A stretch of 64,000 nt of DNA, from NCBI GenBank assembly GCA_035550735.1, contig DASZOM010000036.1, positions 1 through 64,000 of the forward strand, written 5' to 3'. Shown here in pieces: positions 50,596 through 58,578 of this stretch (the first letter of the stretch is position 1; each line of letters starts with the position of its first letter). This DNA comes from JANQRA01 sp035550735. Lineage in GTDB: Bacteria; Actinomycetota; Acidimicrobiia; Spongiisociales; ZC4RG35. The position numbers and the translations under genes were made by a program. A model generated the notes under the pieces. That model made no database searches and was not told the origin of the DNA. It saw only the letters and a program-made list of their open reading frames with translations.

Positions 50596-51054
50596 ATGTT
50601 CAGGTTCCTCTTCAAGCTGATCAGCGCCGCGTTCGTGACCACCGTCGGAGCGGCGCTGGCGGCCAAGTTCCTCCTGGAATCCAACGCCGAGCCGGCCACC
50701 GAGGAGATCGACCTGGTCTCCATCTTCGACGGTAAGCATCTCGTGTCGGAGGCCGATCCCTTCTACGGCGGCAAGATCATGGCCATGTTCGGAGGGGTCC
50801 TCCTCGACCTGCGTGACGCGACACCGGCACCGACCGGGATCCACCTCGACCTGGCAGTGGTCATGGGCGGGGTCAGCCTCGTGGTCCCGGAAGGGTGGCG
50901 GGTCCGATTCCAGGGGAAGACCGTGATGGGCGGTTGGTCCGACCAGACCCGGACGACCGCAGATGAGGACGTGCCCGTCGTCACCGTGACCGGTTTCCTG
51001 GTGATGGGTGGCCTCCAGGCTGCCACCGAGTCCCCCATGCACGTGACTGCCTGA
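50596..51054 (+). CDS. Membrane-anchored LiaF-C-like / DUF2154-like protein
   Basis: This 152-residue protein has one N-terminal helix (FLFKLISAAFVTTVGAALAAKFLL) and a right-handed beta-helix-like domain. The domain has repeated Gly turns: FYGGKIMAMFGGVLLDLRDAT, IHLDLAVVMGGVSLVVPEGWRVRFQGKTVMGGWSD, VTVTGFLVMGGLQA. The MFGG/MGG turn repeats are typical of LiaF/VraT C-terminal domains. It is possibly an envelope protein. It starts 10 bp after the DUF1684 gene and its stop overlaps the amidohydrolase start. Confidence 0.75.
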   Translation: MFRFLFKLISAAFVTTVGAALAAKFLLESNAEPATEEIDLVSIFDGKHLVSEADPFYGGKIMAMFGGVLLDLRDATPAPTGIHLDLAVVMGGVSLVVPEGWRVRFQGKTVMGGWSDQTRTTADEDVPVVTVTGFLVMGGLQAATESPMHVTA

Positions 51055-52280
51055 TGGCCACCAGGATCGAGGCGGCCCGCCTCATCCCGGGACGGGGCGA
51101 CGTCATCGCCGGCGGTGTGGTCGTGCTCGACGAGGACCGCATAGGCTACGCCGGGGCGGCGGCCGGGGCGCCGGACACCCCTGACGCCGAGGTGATCGAC
51201 GTCGACACGGTCATGCCCGGGATGTGGGAGTGTCACGGCCATTTCCTCGGCATCTACACCGCCAACATCGACGAGGCCTTCGTCACCCGGCCCCAACTGA
51301 CTTCGATGCGGGTCACCAGCGACGCGCTGAAGGCGCTCGAAGCGGGTTTCACCTCGGTGCGGGAGATGGGCGGCCTCGGCACCTTCCTCGGAAGGGCGGT
51401 GGAGGAGGGTGTCGTCGTCGGGCCTAACGTCTATGCATCCGGCGGCATGCTCTCCATGACCGCAGGTCACGGCGACATGCACAGCGTCGACCTGCCGATG
51501 TCACGTGCCCTGCACGCCCACGCCTGGGGCGAGGACAACGTCGTCGATGGCCCTGACGAGTGCCGGGCCGGCGTGCGGCGGATGCTCAGGCTCGGGGCGA
51601 AGGTGATCAAGGTGCACGCATCGGGCGGTGTGCTCAGCGAGCTCGACGATCCCCATCTCCCCCAGTTCTCCAAGGAGGAGCTGGAGGCGATCGTCGACGA
51701 GGCGTCGAGGATGGAGCGTCTCGTCGGCGCCCACTGTCATGGCAAGCGGGGGATCATGGCGGCCCTCGAGGCCGGGGTGAGGACGATCGAGCACGGCACC
51801 TTCCTCGACGACGAGGCGGCCGAGGCGATGGTGGAGTCCGGCTCCATCCTGGTTCCCACCCGATTCATCGTCGACCTGCTGATCAGGGAGGGCGAGGCAC
51901 GGGGCATGCCGGCGTACGCCAAGAAGAAGATCGAGATGGCTGCCGCGGCGCACGCCGACGCGGTGGCGCTGGCGGTGGAGAAGGGTGTCAGGATCGCCAC
52001 GGGTACCGACATGTGGGCCAGCGGCGTCTGGGGCCGCAATGGCGAGGAGCTTCCCTTGCTGGTGCAGTGTGGGATGACCCCCCTCCAGGCGATCGAGGCG
52101 GCCACAGCCAACGGGCCGGCGACCCTGGGGCCGCAGGCACCCAACACGGGGCGGTTGAAGGAGGGAATGGACGCCGACGTCATCTGTGTCTCCGGCGACC
52201 CCACCGCTGACATCTCCGTGCTCGCCGATCCCGACAACGTGACCCACGTGTTCAAGGGTGGGATTCGCTACAAGGGCTGA
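51054..52280 (+). CDS. Amidohydrolase-superfamily enzyme (prolidase/imidazolonepropionase-like)
   Basis: This 408-residue metal-dependent TIM-barrel hydrolase has the metal-binding CHGHFLG pair after strand 1. IKVHASGGVLS is the likely Lys carboxylation region. Further motifs are VGAHCHGKRGIMAAL, TIEHGTFLDDEAAE and IATGTDMWASG, where the final Asp is catalytic. The C-terminus shows the usual GRLKEGMDADVICVSGDP. This set matches the Xaa-Pro dipeptidase-like / Sgx subgroup. The substrate is probably an N-acyl or peptide amide. It overlaps the upstream gene by one base. Confidence 0.88.
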   Translation: MATRIEAARLIPGRGDVIAGGVVVLDEDRIGYAGAAAGAPDTPDAEVIDVDTVMPGMWECHGHFLGIYTANIDEAFVTRPQLTSMRVTSDALKALEAGFTSVREMGGLGTFLGRAVEEGVVVGPNVYASGGMLSMTAGHGDMHSVDLPMSRALHAHAWGEDNVVDGPDECRAGVRRMLRLGAKVIKVHASGGVLSELDDPHLPQFSKEELEAIVDEASRMERLVGAHCHGKRGIMAALEAGVRTIEHGTFLDDEAAEAMVESGSILVPTRFIVDLLIREGEARGMPAYAKKKIEMAAAAHADAVALAVEKGVRIATGTDMWASGVWGRNGEELPLLVQCGMTPLQAIEAATANGPATLGPQAPNTGRLKEGMDADVICVSGDPTADISVLADPDNVTHVFKGGIRYKG

Positions 52281-52281
52281 G

Positions 52282-52355
52282 TGGGCCGTAGTGGACTTGA
52301 ACCACTGACCTCTCGCGTGTGAGGCGAGCGCTCTACCGGTCTGAGCTAACGGCCC
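52282..52355 (-). tRNA. tRNA-Val (anticodon CAC)
   Basis: The 74-nt cloverleaf has acceptor GGGCCGT / ACGGCCC, D-arm GCTC/GAGC and anticodon arm CTCGC-CTCACAC-GCGAG (anticodon CAC). The T-arm is AGTGG-TTCAAGT-CCACT and the discriminator is A. CCA is not encoded. It is antisense to the flanking + strand genes. Confidence 0.95.
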
Positions 52356-52428
52356 ATGGGCGCGGAAGGCACAGGTTACCGGGGGGTGGGGCCGATGGCG
52401 ATATCGGCCGGCCTGGCACAATGCCGCC

Positions 52429-53709
52429 ATGATCGACCTCGGGCCCTTCCCCGACCAGCCGGGTTACGACGAGGCCCGCTCCCTCGACGAGGCCGACCCG
52501 CTCCGGTTCTTCCGCGACCGTTTCGTCATCACCGACCCCGACCTCATCTATCTGGACGGCAACTCCCTCGGCCGGCTTCCCAAGGCGACATCCGAGCTCC
52601 TCCCCCGGGTGGTCGATCGGGAGTGGGGGGATCGGGTGATCCGATCCTGGAACGATGAGTGGTGGGATCTTCAGCTGAGACTCGGGGACAAGCTGGCCGG
52701 CATCCTCGGAGCCGGGCCGGGTGAGGTGATCGTCTCCGATTCCACCTCGGTGAATCTCTACAAACTGGCCCTTGCCGCGGTGGAGAGCGCCGGGCCGGGT
52801 CGCAGCCGCATCGTCACCGACGACATGAACTTCCCCACCGACGTCTACGTGCTCGACGGCGTTGCCCGAAGTAGCGGAGGCGAGCTGGTCGTGGTGCCCG
52901 TCGACCCCGAGAGCGATCCCGACGCGGCCATCGCCGCCGCGGTCGACAAGCGGACTGCCCTTGTCTCCCTGTCCCACACCTCGTTCAAGTCGGGATACAC
53001 CTACGACATGGCTGCGGTCACCGGCGCCGCCCACGAGGTGGGCGCCCTGGTCCTCTGGGATTGCAGCCATAGCGTCGGGGCCCTGCCCATCGACCTCGAG
53101 GCCTGCGGCGTCGACCTGGCGGTCGGGTGCACCTACAAGTACCTCAACGGCGGTCCGGGATCACCGGCCTGGCTCTACGCGCGAAGGCCGCATCAGGAAC
53201 GCCTTGCCAACCCGATCCCCGCCTGGTGGGGCCACGCCGAGCCCTTTGCCTTCGATCTCGGCTTCCGCCCGGTGGACGGGATCAGACGGTTCCACACCGG
53301 CACCATGCCCATCCTCTCCCTGGCAGCGATCGAGCCCGGCATCGACATTGTGATCGAGGCGGGAACCGAGTTGATCCGGGCCAAGTCCCTCGCCCTCTCC
53401 GACTTCCTGATCGCCCAGGCCGACGAGCACCTCGCCCCACTCGGCCTTGAGGTGGCCAGCCCACGCCGACCCGAGGTGCGCGGATCCCATGTCTCCCTGG
53501 CCAATCAGGACGCCTGGCCGATCACGAAGGCGATGATCGAGCTGGCACAGGTCATCCCCGACTTCCGGACACCCGACAACATCCGGCTCGGGTTGGCCCC
53601 GTTGTACACCGAGTTCCTCGACATCCATACCGCCGTCCACCGGATCAGGGCGCTGGTGGAGAGCCGGGCCTATCTCGCGTACATCGGGGCGACCGCGGTC
53701 GTTACGTGA
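52429..53709 (+). CDS. kynU: Kynureninase
   Basis: This 426-residue fold-type I PLP enzyme has IYLDGNSLGRLPKAT near the N-terminus. VIVSDSTSVNLYKLALAA binds the phosphate. WDCSHSVGALPIDL carries the cofactor Asp, and CTYKYLNGGPGSPAWLY carries the Schiff-base Lys. It also has WWGHAEPFAFDLGF and RFHTGTMPILSLAAIEPG. It cleaves kynurenine or 3-hydroxykynurenine to anthranilates and alanine, in tryptophan catabolism or NAD synthesis. No other kynurenine pathway gene is adjacent. It overlaps the next gene by 4 bp (GTGA). Confidence 0.95.
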   Translation: MIDLGPFPDQPGYDEARSLDEADPLRFFRDRFVITDPDLIYLDGNSLGRLPKATSELLPRVVDREWGDRVIRSWNDEWWDLQLRLGDKLAGILGAGPGEVIVSDSTSVNLYKLALAAVESAGPGRSRIVTDDMNFPTDVYVLDGVARSSGGELVVVPVDPESDPDAAIAAAVDKRTALVSLSHTSFKSGYTYDMAAVTGAAHEVGALVLWDCSHSVGALPIDLEACGVDLAVGCTYKYLNGGPGSPAWLYARRPHQERLANPIPAWWGHAEPFAFDLGFRPVDGIRRFHTGTMPILSLAAIEPGIDIVIEAGTELIRAKSLALSDFLIAQADEHLAPLGLEVASPRRPEVRGSHVSLANQDAWPITKAMIELAQVIPDFRTPDNIRLGLAPLYTEFLDIHTAVHRIRALVESRAYLAYIGATAVVT

Positions 53710-54044
53710 GGCGACACCAGTTCGAGCAGGAGGTCGATCGGGTCATCGAAGCCCTCCCCCAGTGGGTACTAGACAAGATCGACAACCTCGCCGTCGTCGT
53801 CGAGGACGACCCTCCGCCGGATCAGGGCGACCTGCTCGGCATCTACGAAGGCGTGTCGCTCTCCGAGCGGACCGACTATTTCGGGGTGATGCCGGACCGC
53901 ATCGTGGTCTTCTACCGGCCACACGTCGACCTCGGGCTCGACGACGACGAGCTACGAGATGAGATCCGAAGGACCGTGCTCCACGAGCTCGCCCATCACC
54001 TGGGCATCGGCGACGACCGTCTCACCGAGCTGGGCTGGGACTAG
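53706..54044 (+). CDS. Zincin-like metallopeptidase family protein
   Basis: This 112-residue protein has VDRVIEALPQWVLDKIDNLAVVVEDDPP, then LLGIYEGVSL, IVVFYRPHVDLGLDDDELRDEIRRTVLHELAHHLGIGDDRLTELGW. The HELAHHLG zinc-binding motif and the small size match the actinobacterial 'metallopeptidase family protein' (zincin_1, DUF1025) group. Proteolytic activity has not been shown for most members. It is translationally coupled to kynU. Confidence 0.9.
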   Translation: MRRHQFEQEVDRVIEALPQWVLDKIDNLAVVVEDDPPPDQGDLLGIYEGVSLSERTDYFGVMPDRIVVFYRPHVDLGLDDDELRDEIRRTVLHELAHHLGIGDDRLTELGWD

Positions 54045-54430
54045 CGGCGCCGGGTCTCCTTGATGCCCGCCTCGCGCAACACCTTGGCGGGTACACCCGA
54101 CTCGCGCCATGCGGTGTAGGTGACACCTTTCCGCTTGGAGTACGAAGCGACGTGCTTCTTGAACTCCGATTCGAGCGAGTCGAGGTCGTCGGCCGAGTTC
54201 AGTTCGGCGAGGGCCTCCTCGATGTCGAGCCGGCTCTGGATCAGGTCAACTTTCTCCAACGGGTCCGCTGTGGCGGCGAGTTTGGCCGTCACCCGGTCCA
54301 GTCTCTGCGAGAGACTCGCCTTGGAAACAGGTCGTCCAGGTCTCCTCGAGGAGAGGACCTTCAGATAGGCCTTGATCGCCCTGGCTTCCCTGCGACCCTG
54401 GGCGAGCGCCGCCTTGTGTTGATCTGACAT
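54041..54430 (-). CDS. Basic helical protein with possible DNA-binding tail, unknown function
   Basis: This ~129-residue protein is MSDQHKAALAQGRREARAIKAYLKVLSSRRPGRPVSK at the start, then a coiled helical middle (LSQRLDRVTAKLAATADPLEKVDLIQSRLDIEEALAEL) and a basic end. The end, FKKHVASYSKRKGVTYTAWRESGVPAKVLREAGI, resembles the Lsr2-type C-terminal DNA-binding helix pair. Related hypothetical proteins seem common in actinobacteria; the role is unknown. Upstream Met codons at 54436 and 54457 exist. It is convergent with the metallopeptidase (4-bp overlap). Confidence 0.7.
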   Translation of the reverse strand: MSDQHKAALAQGRREARAIKAYLKVLSSRRPGRPVSKASLSQRLDRVTAKLAATADPLEKVDLIQSRLDIEEALAELNSADDLDSLESEFKKHVASYSKRKGVTYTAWRESGVPAKVLREAGIKETRRR

Positions 54431-55214
54431 TGGCATTCGCAAATCATTGCACATCACGACGAGATACGACGCAAATTGGTCGCGATCTGGATATTGGATG
54501 ACCTTCGAAGAGGAGCGGCCCGATCGACGGTGGAATCTGCGAGAAGGGAATGGCAGACCGGCGCCTACCCGGCCAGGTCAGTCAGAGGTGGTTTTGGTGA
54601 TTTGCGCAGGTGGCTCCCCCTCGCCGACGTGGTTGGCTCGGCTGCGGATTTGGGTCGGTAACCACCCGTGTCTGACCGCGGCTCTCACGGCGTCATCAGG
54701 GCAGAGAAGACCTGCGGGCGACATGAAGGAGGCTGGTCTGCCACATGTTCGGCAGACCAGCCTCTTTTGGTTCGAGGGGCTGGTTGTCTCCACTCGATAG
54801 GTGCATCGGCAGCAAGGGAGACAATTCTTGAACGAAGGACAAACGACCCCGTGATGCCTGTACGATCCCGGCCGTTCGGTGGGTCCACCCGATAGTGGCC
54901 CAGCTCGAAAGCTGCGAACTCAGGCGAGCGACCATCTCGACGTCGGGGAGTCGGTCGATGTTGCGGTTCTTGGGACCTACGAGGTGGGGATCTCTTGGTT
55001 CGAGCAGGGCAGCTTGTTGACGCTGTGTGTTCCCGAATGGGCAAACCAGTCCCACAGACAACGCCACTCCCCGAGTTCGAATCCAAACGCCGGAATTGCT
55101 CGAGGACCTGTGAAACCGCAAACCAATTGGCCCCGTCACCTGTCGACGTCAGCTGTCGATGGTCCTGAGGCTCGTCGACAAGACGGCACCTGGCCCGAGC
55201 GCCCCTCTGAGCAC
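54431..55214. other. Gene-poor stretch
   Basis: About 780 bp without a convincing protein gene. Several overlapping ORFs on both strands lack ribosome-binding sites and have implausible composition. The one clear element is the terminator hairpin at 54729-54768, which implies a + strand transcript, possibly non-coding. Confidence 0.5.
54729..54768 (+). terminator. Strong intrinsic terminator (+ strand)
   Basis: A perfect 14-bp stem GAGGCTGGTCTGCC / GGCAGACCAGCCTC with an 8-nt loop is followed by TTTTGG. It ends a + strand transcript, but no convincing + strand gene precedes it for ~680 bp. Confidence 0.8.
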
Positions 55215-55547
55215 TCAGAGAACCCATTCGGAGGGGCAAGGCCCAAATCCACGGATATCGACGTGACTTGGGAATGGAGCTCCGACGATGACAAACCGGT
55301 GTTTCCGGCCGTCGCGTAGCTGCAGCTCGAGGTCACCGATCTCTTCCATCCTGAAGGCGTCGAGAGGGACGTAGAGAACGCCATGCCAGCCGCCACCCCG
55401 CCACTTCTCCTCAGGCTCCACATCGACGATCGCAGACTGGACGATGACGCTGCCGCCGGCGAGCACTCTCACGACAAGAAGAGATCCCTGCTCCGCGGGC
55501 ACGGCTGACGGCCTCCCTGTACCGACGACAAGTTGCTGGGACCTCAT
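55215..55547 (-). CDS. Hypothetical small beta-rich protein
   Basis: This 110-residue ORF has a plausible protein-like composition: LVVRVLAGGSVIVQSAIVDVEPEEKW, GGWHGVLYVPLDAFRMEEIGDLELQLRDGRKHRFVIVGAPFP. The alternating hydrophobic strands suggest a beta-sandwich or barrel. There is no clear ribosome-binding site and no recognised family. The ATG at 55547 is the only sensible start. Confidence 0.4.
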   Translation of the reverse strand: MRSQQLVVGTGRPSAVPAEQGSLLVVRVLAGGSVIVQSAIVDVEPEEKWRGGGWHGVLYVPLDAFRMEEIGDLELQLRDGRKHRFVIVGAPFPSHVDIRGFGPCPSEWVL

Positions 55548-55747
55548 GTGACGAGCTGAACGGACCCAACAAAGTGCCTGCCCGATGGGGACTCATCCCG
55601 CCGGCGATGAGGCTAGCCCGCCCGCTCGATTCCAGGAGGAAGTTCGAGTCTCAAGTTTCGACGACATGCGGGCCGATATCAGAGGTCGAGGCCACGTGCC
55701 CATCAAGCACCCCTGACTGGTGGTCTCACAAAGTGGGAAGGGCGAAC

Positions 55748-55784
55748 AACCAAAACCCCCCGGAACATTGGACCGGGGGGTTTC
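55748..55784 (-). terminator. Intrinsic terminator of the tRNA cluster (minus strand)
   Basis: A 9-bp stem (ACCCCCCGG / CCGGGGGGT in + orientation, loop AACATTGGA) is followed on the minus strand by TTTTGGTTGTT. It lies ~65 bp past the last tRNA (Val) of the minus-strand Gly-Cys-Val cluster. A T-rich tail also exists on the + strand, so it may work both ways. Confidence 0.8.
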
Positions 55785-55849
55785 GTTGGTTCAGGCGGTT
55801 GGCACTCTGGAAGGCACCCTTGCCGGTGACAACCGGCCGATTTTCCTTG

Positions 55850-55923
55850 TGGGCCCTACTGGACTTGAACCAGTGACCTCTTGCGTGTCGAGCAAGCGCT
55901 CTACCGGGCTGAGCTAAGGGCCC
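55850..55923 (-). tRNA. tRNA-Val (anticodon GAC), unusual C33
   Basis: The 74-nt cloverleaf has acceptor GGGCCCT / AGGGCCC, D-arm GCTC/GAGC and T-arm ACTGG-TTCAAGT-CCAGT; discriminator A. The anticodon arm CTTGC-TCGACAC-GCAAG gives anticodon GAC. Position 33, almost always T, is C here, and position 32 is T, as if CT were reversed. Confidence 0.9.
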
Positions 55924-55928
55924 TCTCG

Positions 55929-55999
55929 AGGCGACGACCGGAATTGAACCGGTGTAACGGGTTTTGCAGACCCGCGCCTAACCACTCGGCCACGTCGCC
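55929..55999 (-). tRNA. tRNA-Cys (anticodon GCA)
   Basis: The 71-nt cloverleaf has acceptor GGCGACG / CGTCGCC and anticodon loop CTGCAAA (GCA). The discriminator is T (U73), the identity base of tRNA-Cys. The T-arm is CCGG-TTCAATT-CCGG. It lies 5 bp before tRNA-Val. Confidence 0.95.
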
Positions 56000-56047
56000 G
56001 GATCGTCATCGGGAACTCTAGCGGGGACCGACGCCGAGGAGTATTGG

Positions 56048-56121
56048 AGCGGAAGACGGGATTCGAACCCGCGACCTCAACCTTGGCAAGGTTGCGCTCT
56101 AGCCAACTGAGCTACTTCCGC
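56048..56121 (-). tRNA. tRNA-Gly (anticodon GCC)
   Basis: The 74-nt cloverleaf has acceptor GCGGAAG / CTTCCGC and anticodon arm CAACC-TTGCCAA-GGTTG (GCC). The discriminator is T as usual for tRNA-Gly. The T-arm is GCGGG-TTCGAAT-CCCGT. It is the first of the Gly-Cys-Val cluster, probably one transcript ended at 55748-55784. Confidence 0.95.
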
Positions 56122-56162
56122 GAGACACCGCATTGTAACGGTGCGGGACCGGCAACCAAAGG

Positions 56163-56606
56163 TCAGCTCCCGGTCGAGCCGAAGCCCCCGATGCCCCGCT
56201 CGGTGTCGTCGAGACTGTCGACCTCGACCCATCTCACCTCGGGGATCGGGACGATCGAGAGCTGGGCGATCCGCTCGCCGCGGGTGAAGGCGACCGGGTC
56301 TGATCCGTGATTGATCAGCAGCACGCTCACCTCCCCCCGATATCCCGAGTCGATCAACCCGGGACCGTTCACCACCCCGACTCCGTGACGCGCCGCGTGC
56401 CCCGAGCGTGGCAACACCAGCCCGGCATGACCTGGGGGGATGGCCACGGCAATGCCCGTCGGCACTGCCGCCCGCTCTCCCGGCTCCAGGGTCACATCCA
56501 CACGGGAGTGAAGATCGACCGCGGCGTCGCCGATATGAGCTGGGACGGGAATTGGCAGTTCCCTGTCGAGACGGACGAAATTAACCTGCAATGTGCCTCG
56601 GGGCAT
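56163..56606 (-). CDS. dut: dUTP diphosphatase (dUTPase)
   Basis: This 147-residue trimeric dUTPase has the five motifs: AAVDLHSRVDVTLEPGERAAVPTG, PRSGHAARHGVGVVNGPGLIDSGYRGEVSVLLIN, RIAQLSIVPI and the C-terminal P-loop-like RGIGGFGSTG. It hydrolyses dUTP to dUMP and keeps uracil out of DNA. In motif 2 the usual PRSSLA reads PRSGHA, a mild variation. The start is ambiguous among ATG 56606 and a nearer TTG; ATG is given. It is divergent from the next gene. Confidence 0.93.
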   Translation of the reverse strand: MPRGTLQVNFVRLDRELPIPVPAHIGDAAVDLHSRVDVTLEPGERAAVPTGIAVAIPPGHAGLVLPRSGHAARHGVGVVNGPGLIDSGYRGEVSVLLINHGSDPVAFTRGERIAQLSIVPIPEVRWVEVDSLDDTERGIGGFGSTGS

Positions 56607-56641
56607 GGCGGGGGTGACGTCGACTGTAAGCGAGCGTCGGC

Positions 56642-57619
56642 ATGACTGCGACAACCAGGCCACCCAGGAAGCGGGACCGCACCCGTCCTCCGTCACTGAG
56701 ACTCACCTGGATGGAGTCCCTCGGTTTCACCGACGCCGTCTCCGAATGGTCCGACGGGCCGCGGCCGAGCCCTTCCCGGCCACCCGGCCGGCACGTCTCC
56801 ACCCTTGCCCCCGCGGTCGCACCCGCGTCCGTGGCGGACTGGGCGCCGGGAGAGATCCGTCACGAGCTCGACCGGAGAAACGTCCGATGGAACGTCCTCA
56901 TCTCGGTTGCTGTCTTGGTCGGAGCGCTCTCCTACGTCGGGTTCTGGCTCTATCAGCGTCCGACTGCCCAGGCGAACGTGGCCGCGGTCGAGATGGAGAC
57001 GCAGGCGGCGGCCCTCGCCGACACCCTCCCCGTGCTCGAAGACTTCAACGACGCTCTCCTCCTCCCCGACGCCGCGGCCGAACCACCGCAACTATTCGAG
57101 CTGGAGTCCGCGGCGCGCCTGCTGTTCCAGACCTCTGGACAGCTGCCACCGGAGCAGGAAGCCGCCCGGTCGGCCGCCTCCGTTGCGGCTGAGGAGGCCC
57201 TCGAGGGCCTTCAGCTGGTCAGGGGAGGGCATGCCTACCGTCTCGCGGTGACGCCGATCCTGGCACGGCCCGATCTTGAGACCGACCCCAACCTCATCGC
57301 GCTCGACGAGGCGGCCCGGGCGTTTGGCGAGTGGCAGCTCCAATTCGACCAGGTGCGCACTGCCCTGCCCGATCAAGTCCTGCCCGACGTCACCGAGCGG
57401 ATGGACTTGGTATCCGCCGAGCTCGGCGGGATCCTCACCGGCTATGTCGACGCCCTCCGATCTGACGACATGGCAGCGGCCCAAGCGGTGCTCAGCGGTC
57501 TCGACAACTTGCTCAACGAGCTCAGCGATTTCATGGACGTGGAGCTGGACGCAGTCCAGAGCCAGGTGAGCCGGCACATAGCCGAGGCGGAGAACGCCCT
57601 CGCCGACCTCGACGCCTGA
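56642..57619 (+). CDS. Single-pass membrane protein with helical periplasmic domain, unknown function
   Basis: This is 325 residues from the ATG at 56642. The first ~80 residues are basic and Pro/Ser-rich, with SLGFTDAVSEWSDGP. One membrane helix follows (~98-115, ISVAVLVGALSYVGFWLY). The rest is an all-helical acidic domain with long Ala/Leu/Glu helices: AAVEMETQAAALADTLPVLEDFNDALL, then ALRSDDMAAAQAVLSGLDNLLNELSDFMDVELDAVQSQVSRHIAEAE. The family is unknown. It precedes the SOS-box unit, with 28 bp between its stop and the box. Confidence 0.65.
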   Translation: MTATTRPPRKRDRTRPPSLRLTWMESLGFTDAVSEWSDGPRPSPSRPPGRHVSTLAPAVAPASVADWAPGEIRHELDRRNVRWNVLISVAVLVGALSYVGFWLYQRPTAQANVAAVEMETQAAALADTLPVLEDFNDALLLPDAAAEPPQLFELESAARLLFQTSGQLPPEQEAARSAASVAAEEALEGLQLVRGGHAYRLAVTPILARPDLETDPNLIALDEAARAFGEWQLQFDQVRTALPDQVLPDVTERMDLVSAELGGILTGYVDALRSDDMAAAQAVLSGLDNLLNELSDFMDVELDAVQSQVSRHIAEAENALADLDA

Positions 57620-57647
57620 GGTCCCGCAAGCCGGCGCGAAACACTGG

Positions 57648-57661
57648 CGAACATGTGTTCG
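57648..57661 (+). promoter_or_regulatory. LexA box (SOS operator) before an unknown gene
   Basis: CGAACATGTGTTCG is a perfect palindrome of the CGAAC-N4-GTTCG class. It ends 18 bp before the ATG of the unknown gene at 57680, the same distance as at the DnaQ-UvrC-like gene. Confidence 0.85.
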
Positions 57662-57679
57662 ATCACCTAGCATCCCCGG

Positions 57680-58462
57680 ATGGCCCCCGCCGCCGAGAGT
57701 GACCGCTGGCAGAGACTCGAGACCTACCGGCAGCGCTACGACATCGAGGGCATGCTCGAGGACCTGCCCGACCTCACAGACTCCCTTCGGCGACGCCGGA
57801 TCCGTCGTGACGCTCTGCTTCGCAGGCGGGTCGACCTCGAGATGCAACTGGCTCGGGTCGAGATCGAGCTGGGCGCGATCGACCGTGAGCTCGAGGGCAG
57901 CGAGGCCACGTGGGAGCTGCTCGTCGATGACCTGATCGAACGAGTCCGGGTCGCCCATGACGAGGGCTGGTCACCTACACCGGTGCATGGCTTTCGTGTG
58001 TGGAGCATCACCGACAACGCGATCAGGGGAAACCAGATCCACTGGCGGACGCCGACGATGAGCGCGGTCTGTCTCCGCGGTGTGCCGGGTGAGGACTTGC
58101 CACACTCGACGGGGCGATGCGGCCCGCCGGCCTGTGGGATATACGCGGTCAAGAACCTGGACATGTTCCCGTCCGACCTCGCCGCCGGGATGATCAACCG
58201 GTCAGTGGTCGGTGTGGTGGCGTTCACGGGCAAGGTCATCGAACATGACGCCGGTTATCGCGGTCGTCATGCCACGGCGGTTGCGGTGTCGGCTGTGATC
58301 GACGGGATGCGTCTGATCACGTCGGATCCGCGGGAGATCTCCGACCTCTTCCACGATCCGGCCAGCGCCTTCCGGCTGTGGGCCCACGGCGACGACCCGG
58401 GTCGGGACACGACCCGGCCCTTTCTCGAGACGATTCGACATCAGGAGACACAATGGACATAG
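57680..58462 (+). CDS. SOS-box-controlled protein of unknown function (coiled coil + Cys-rich GIYA domain)
   Basis: This protein has 260 residues. Residues ~30-85 form a coiled coil (LTDSLRRRRIRRDALLRRRVDLEMQLARVEIELGAIDRELEG). Residues ~105-245 form a globular domain: HGFRVWSITDNAI, IHWRTPTMSAVCLRG, CGPPACGIYAVKN, VVGVVAFTGKVIEHDAGYRG and LITSDPREISDLF. The FRxW, W..P...A.C and C-x4-CGIYA elements recur in unnamed actinobacterial proteins. A zinc or thiol role for the cysteines is possible. The perfect LexA box 18 bp before the ATG predicts DNA-damage induction. It overlaps a 40-residue ORF by 10 bp. Confidence 0.75.
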   Translation: MAPAAESDRWQRLETYRQRYDIEGMLEDLPDLTDSLRRRRIRRDALLRRRVDLEMQLARVEIELGAIDRELEGSEATWELLVDDLIERVRVAHDEGWSPTPVHGFRVWSITDNAIRGNQIHWRTPTMSAVCLRGVPGEDLPHSTGRCGPPACGIYAVKNLDMFPSDLAAGMINRSVVGVVAFTGKVIEHDAGYRGRHATAVAVSAVIDGMRLITSDPREISDLFHDPASAFRLWAHGDDPGRDTTRPFLETIRHQETQWT

Positions 58463-58575
58463 GCAGAGAGCTGCGGGTGATCGAAGTCGAGCCGGAGCCG
58501 ATCGAGCTCCGTCCCACCGAAGAGGAGACACCGATTCCCGCGCCAACCGGCGATGAGAGGGCGGACAGCTGCTGA
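58453..58575 (+). CDS. 40-residue acidic small protein, SOS-linked
   Basis: The ATG at 58453 overlaps the end of the SOS-controlled gene and follows AGGAG by 5 nt, so it is translated from the same mRNA. The product begins MDIGRELRVIEVEPEPIELRP and continues with Glu/Pro-rich sequence to a C-terminal Cys. Small proteins starting M-(D/N)-I-G-R-E with a Glu/Pro tail recur in actinobacteria, but no function is known to me. It might be a partner of the upstream protein. Confidence 0.7.
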   Translation: MDIGRELRVIEVEPEPIELRPTEEETPIPAPTGDERADSC

Positions 58576-58578
58576 CCG

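Noticed and set aside
54578..54793. Minus-strand ORF with a zinc-ribbon-like CRTCGR...CPDD pattern
   Set aside because: The CxxC arises from the arms of the perfect 14-bp terminator hairpin; no ribosome-binding site and a GTG start with no context.
54879..55319. 146-residue plus-strand ORF in the gene-poor stretch
   Set aside because: Irregular composition, no ribosome-binding site, and overlap with a more protein-like frame on the other strand.
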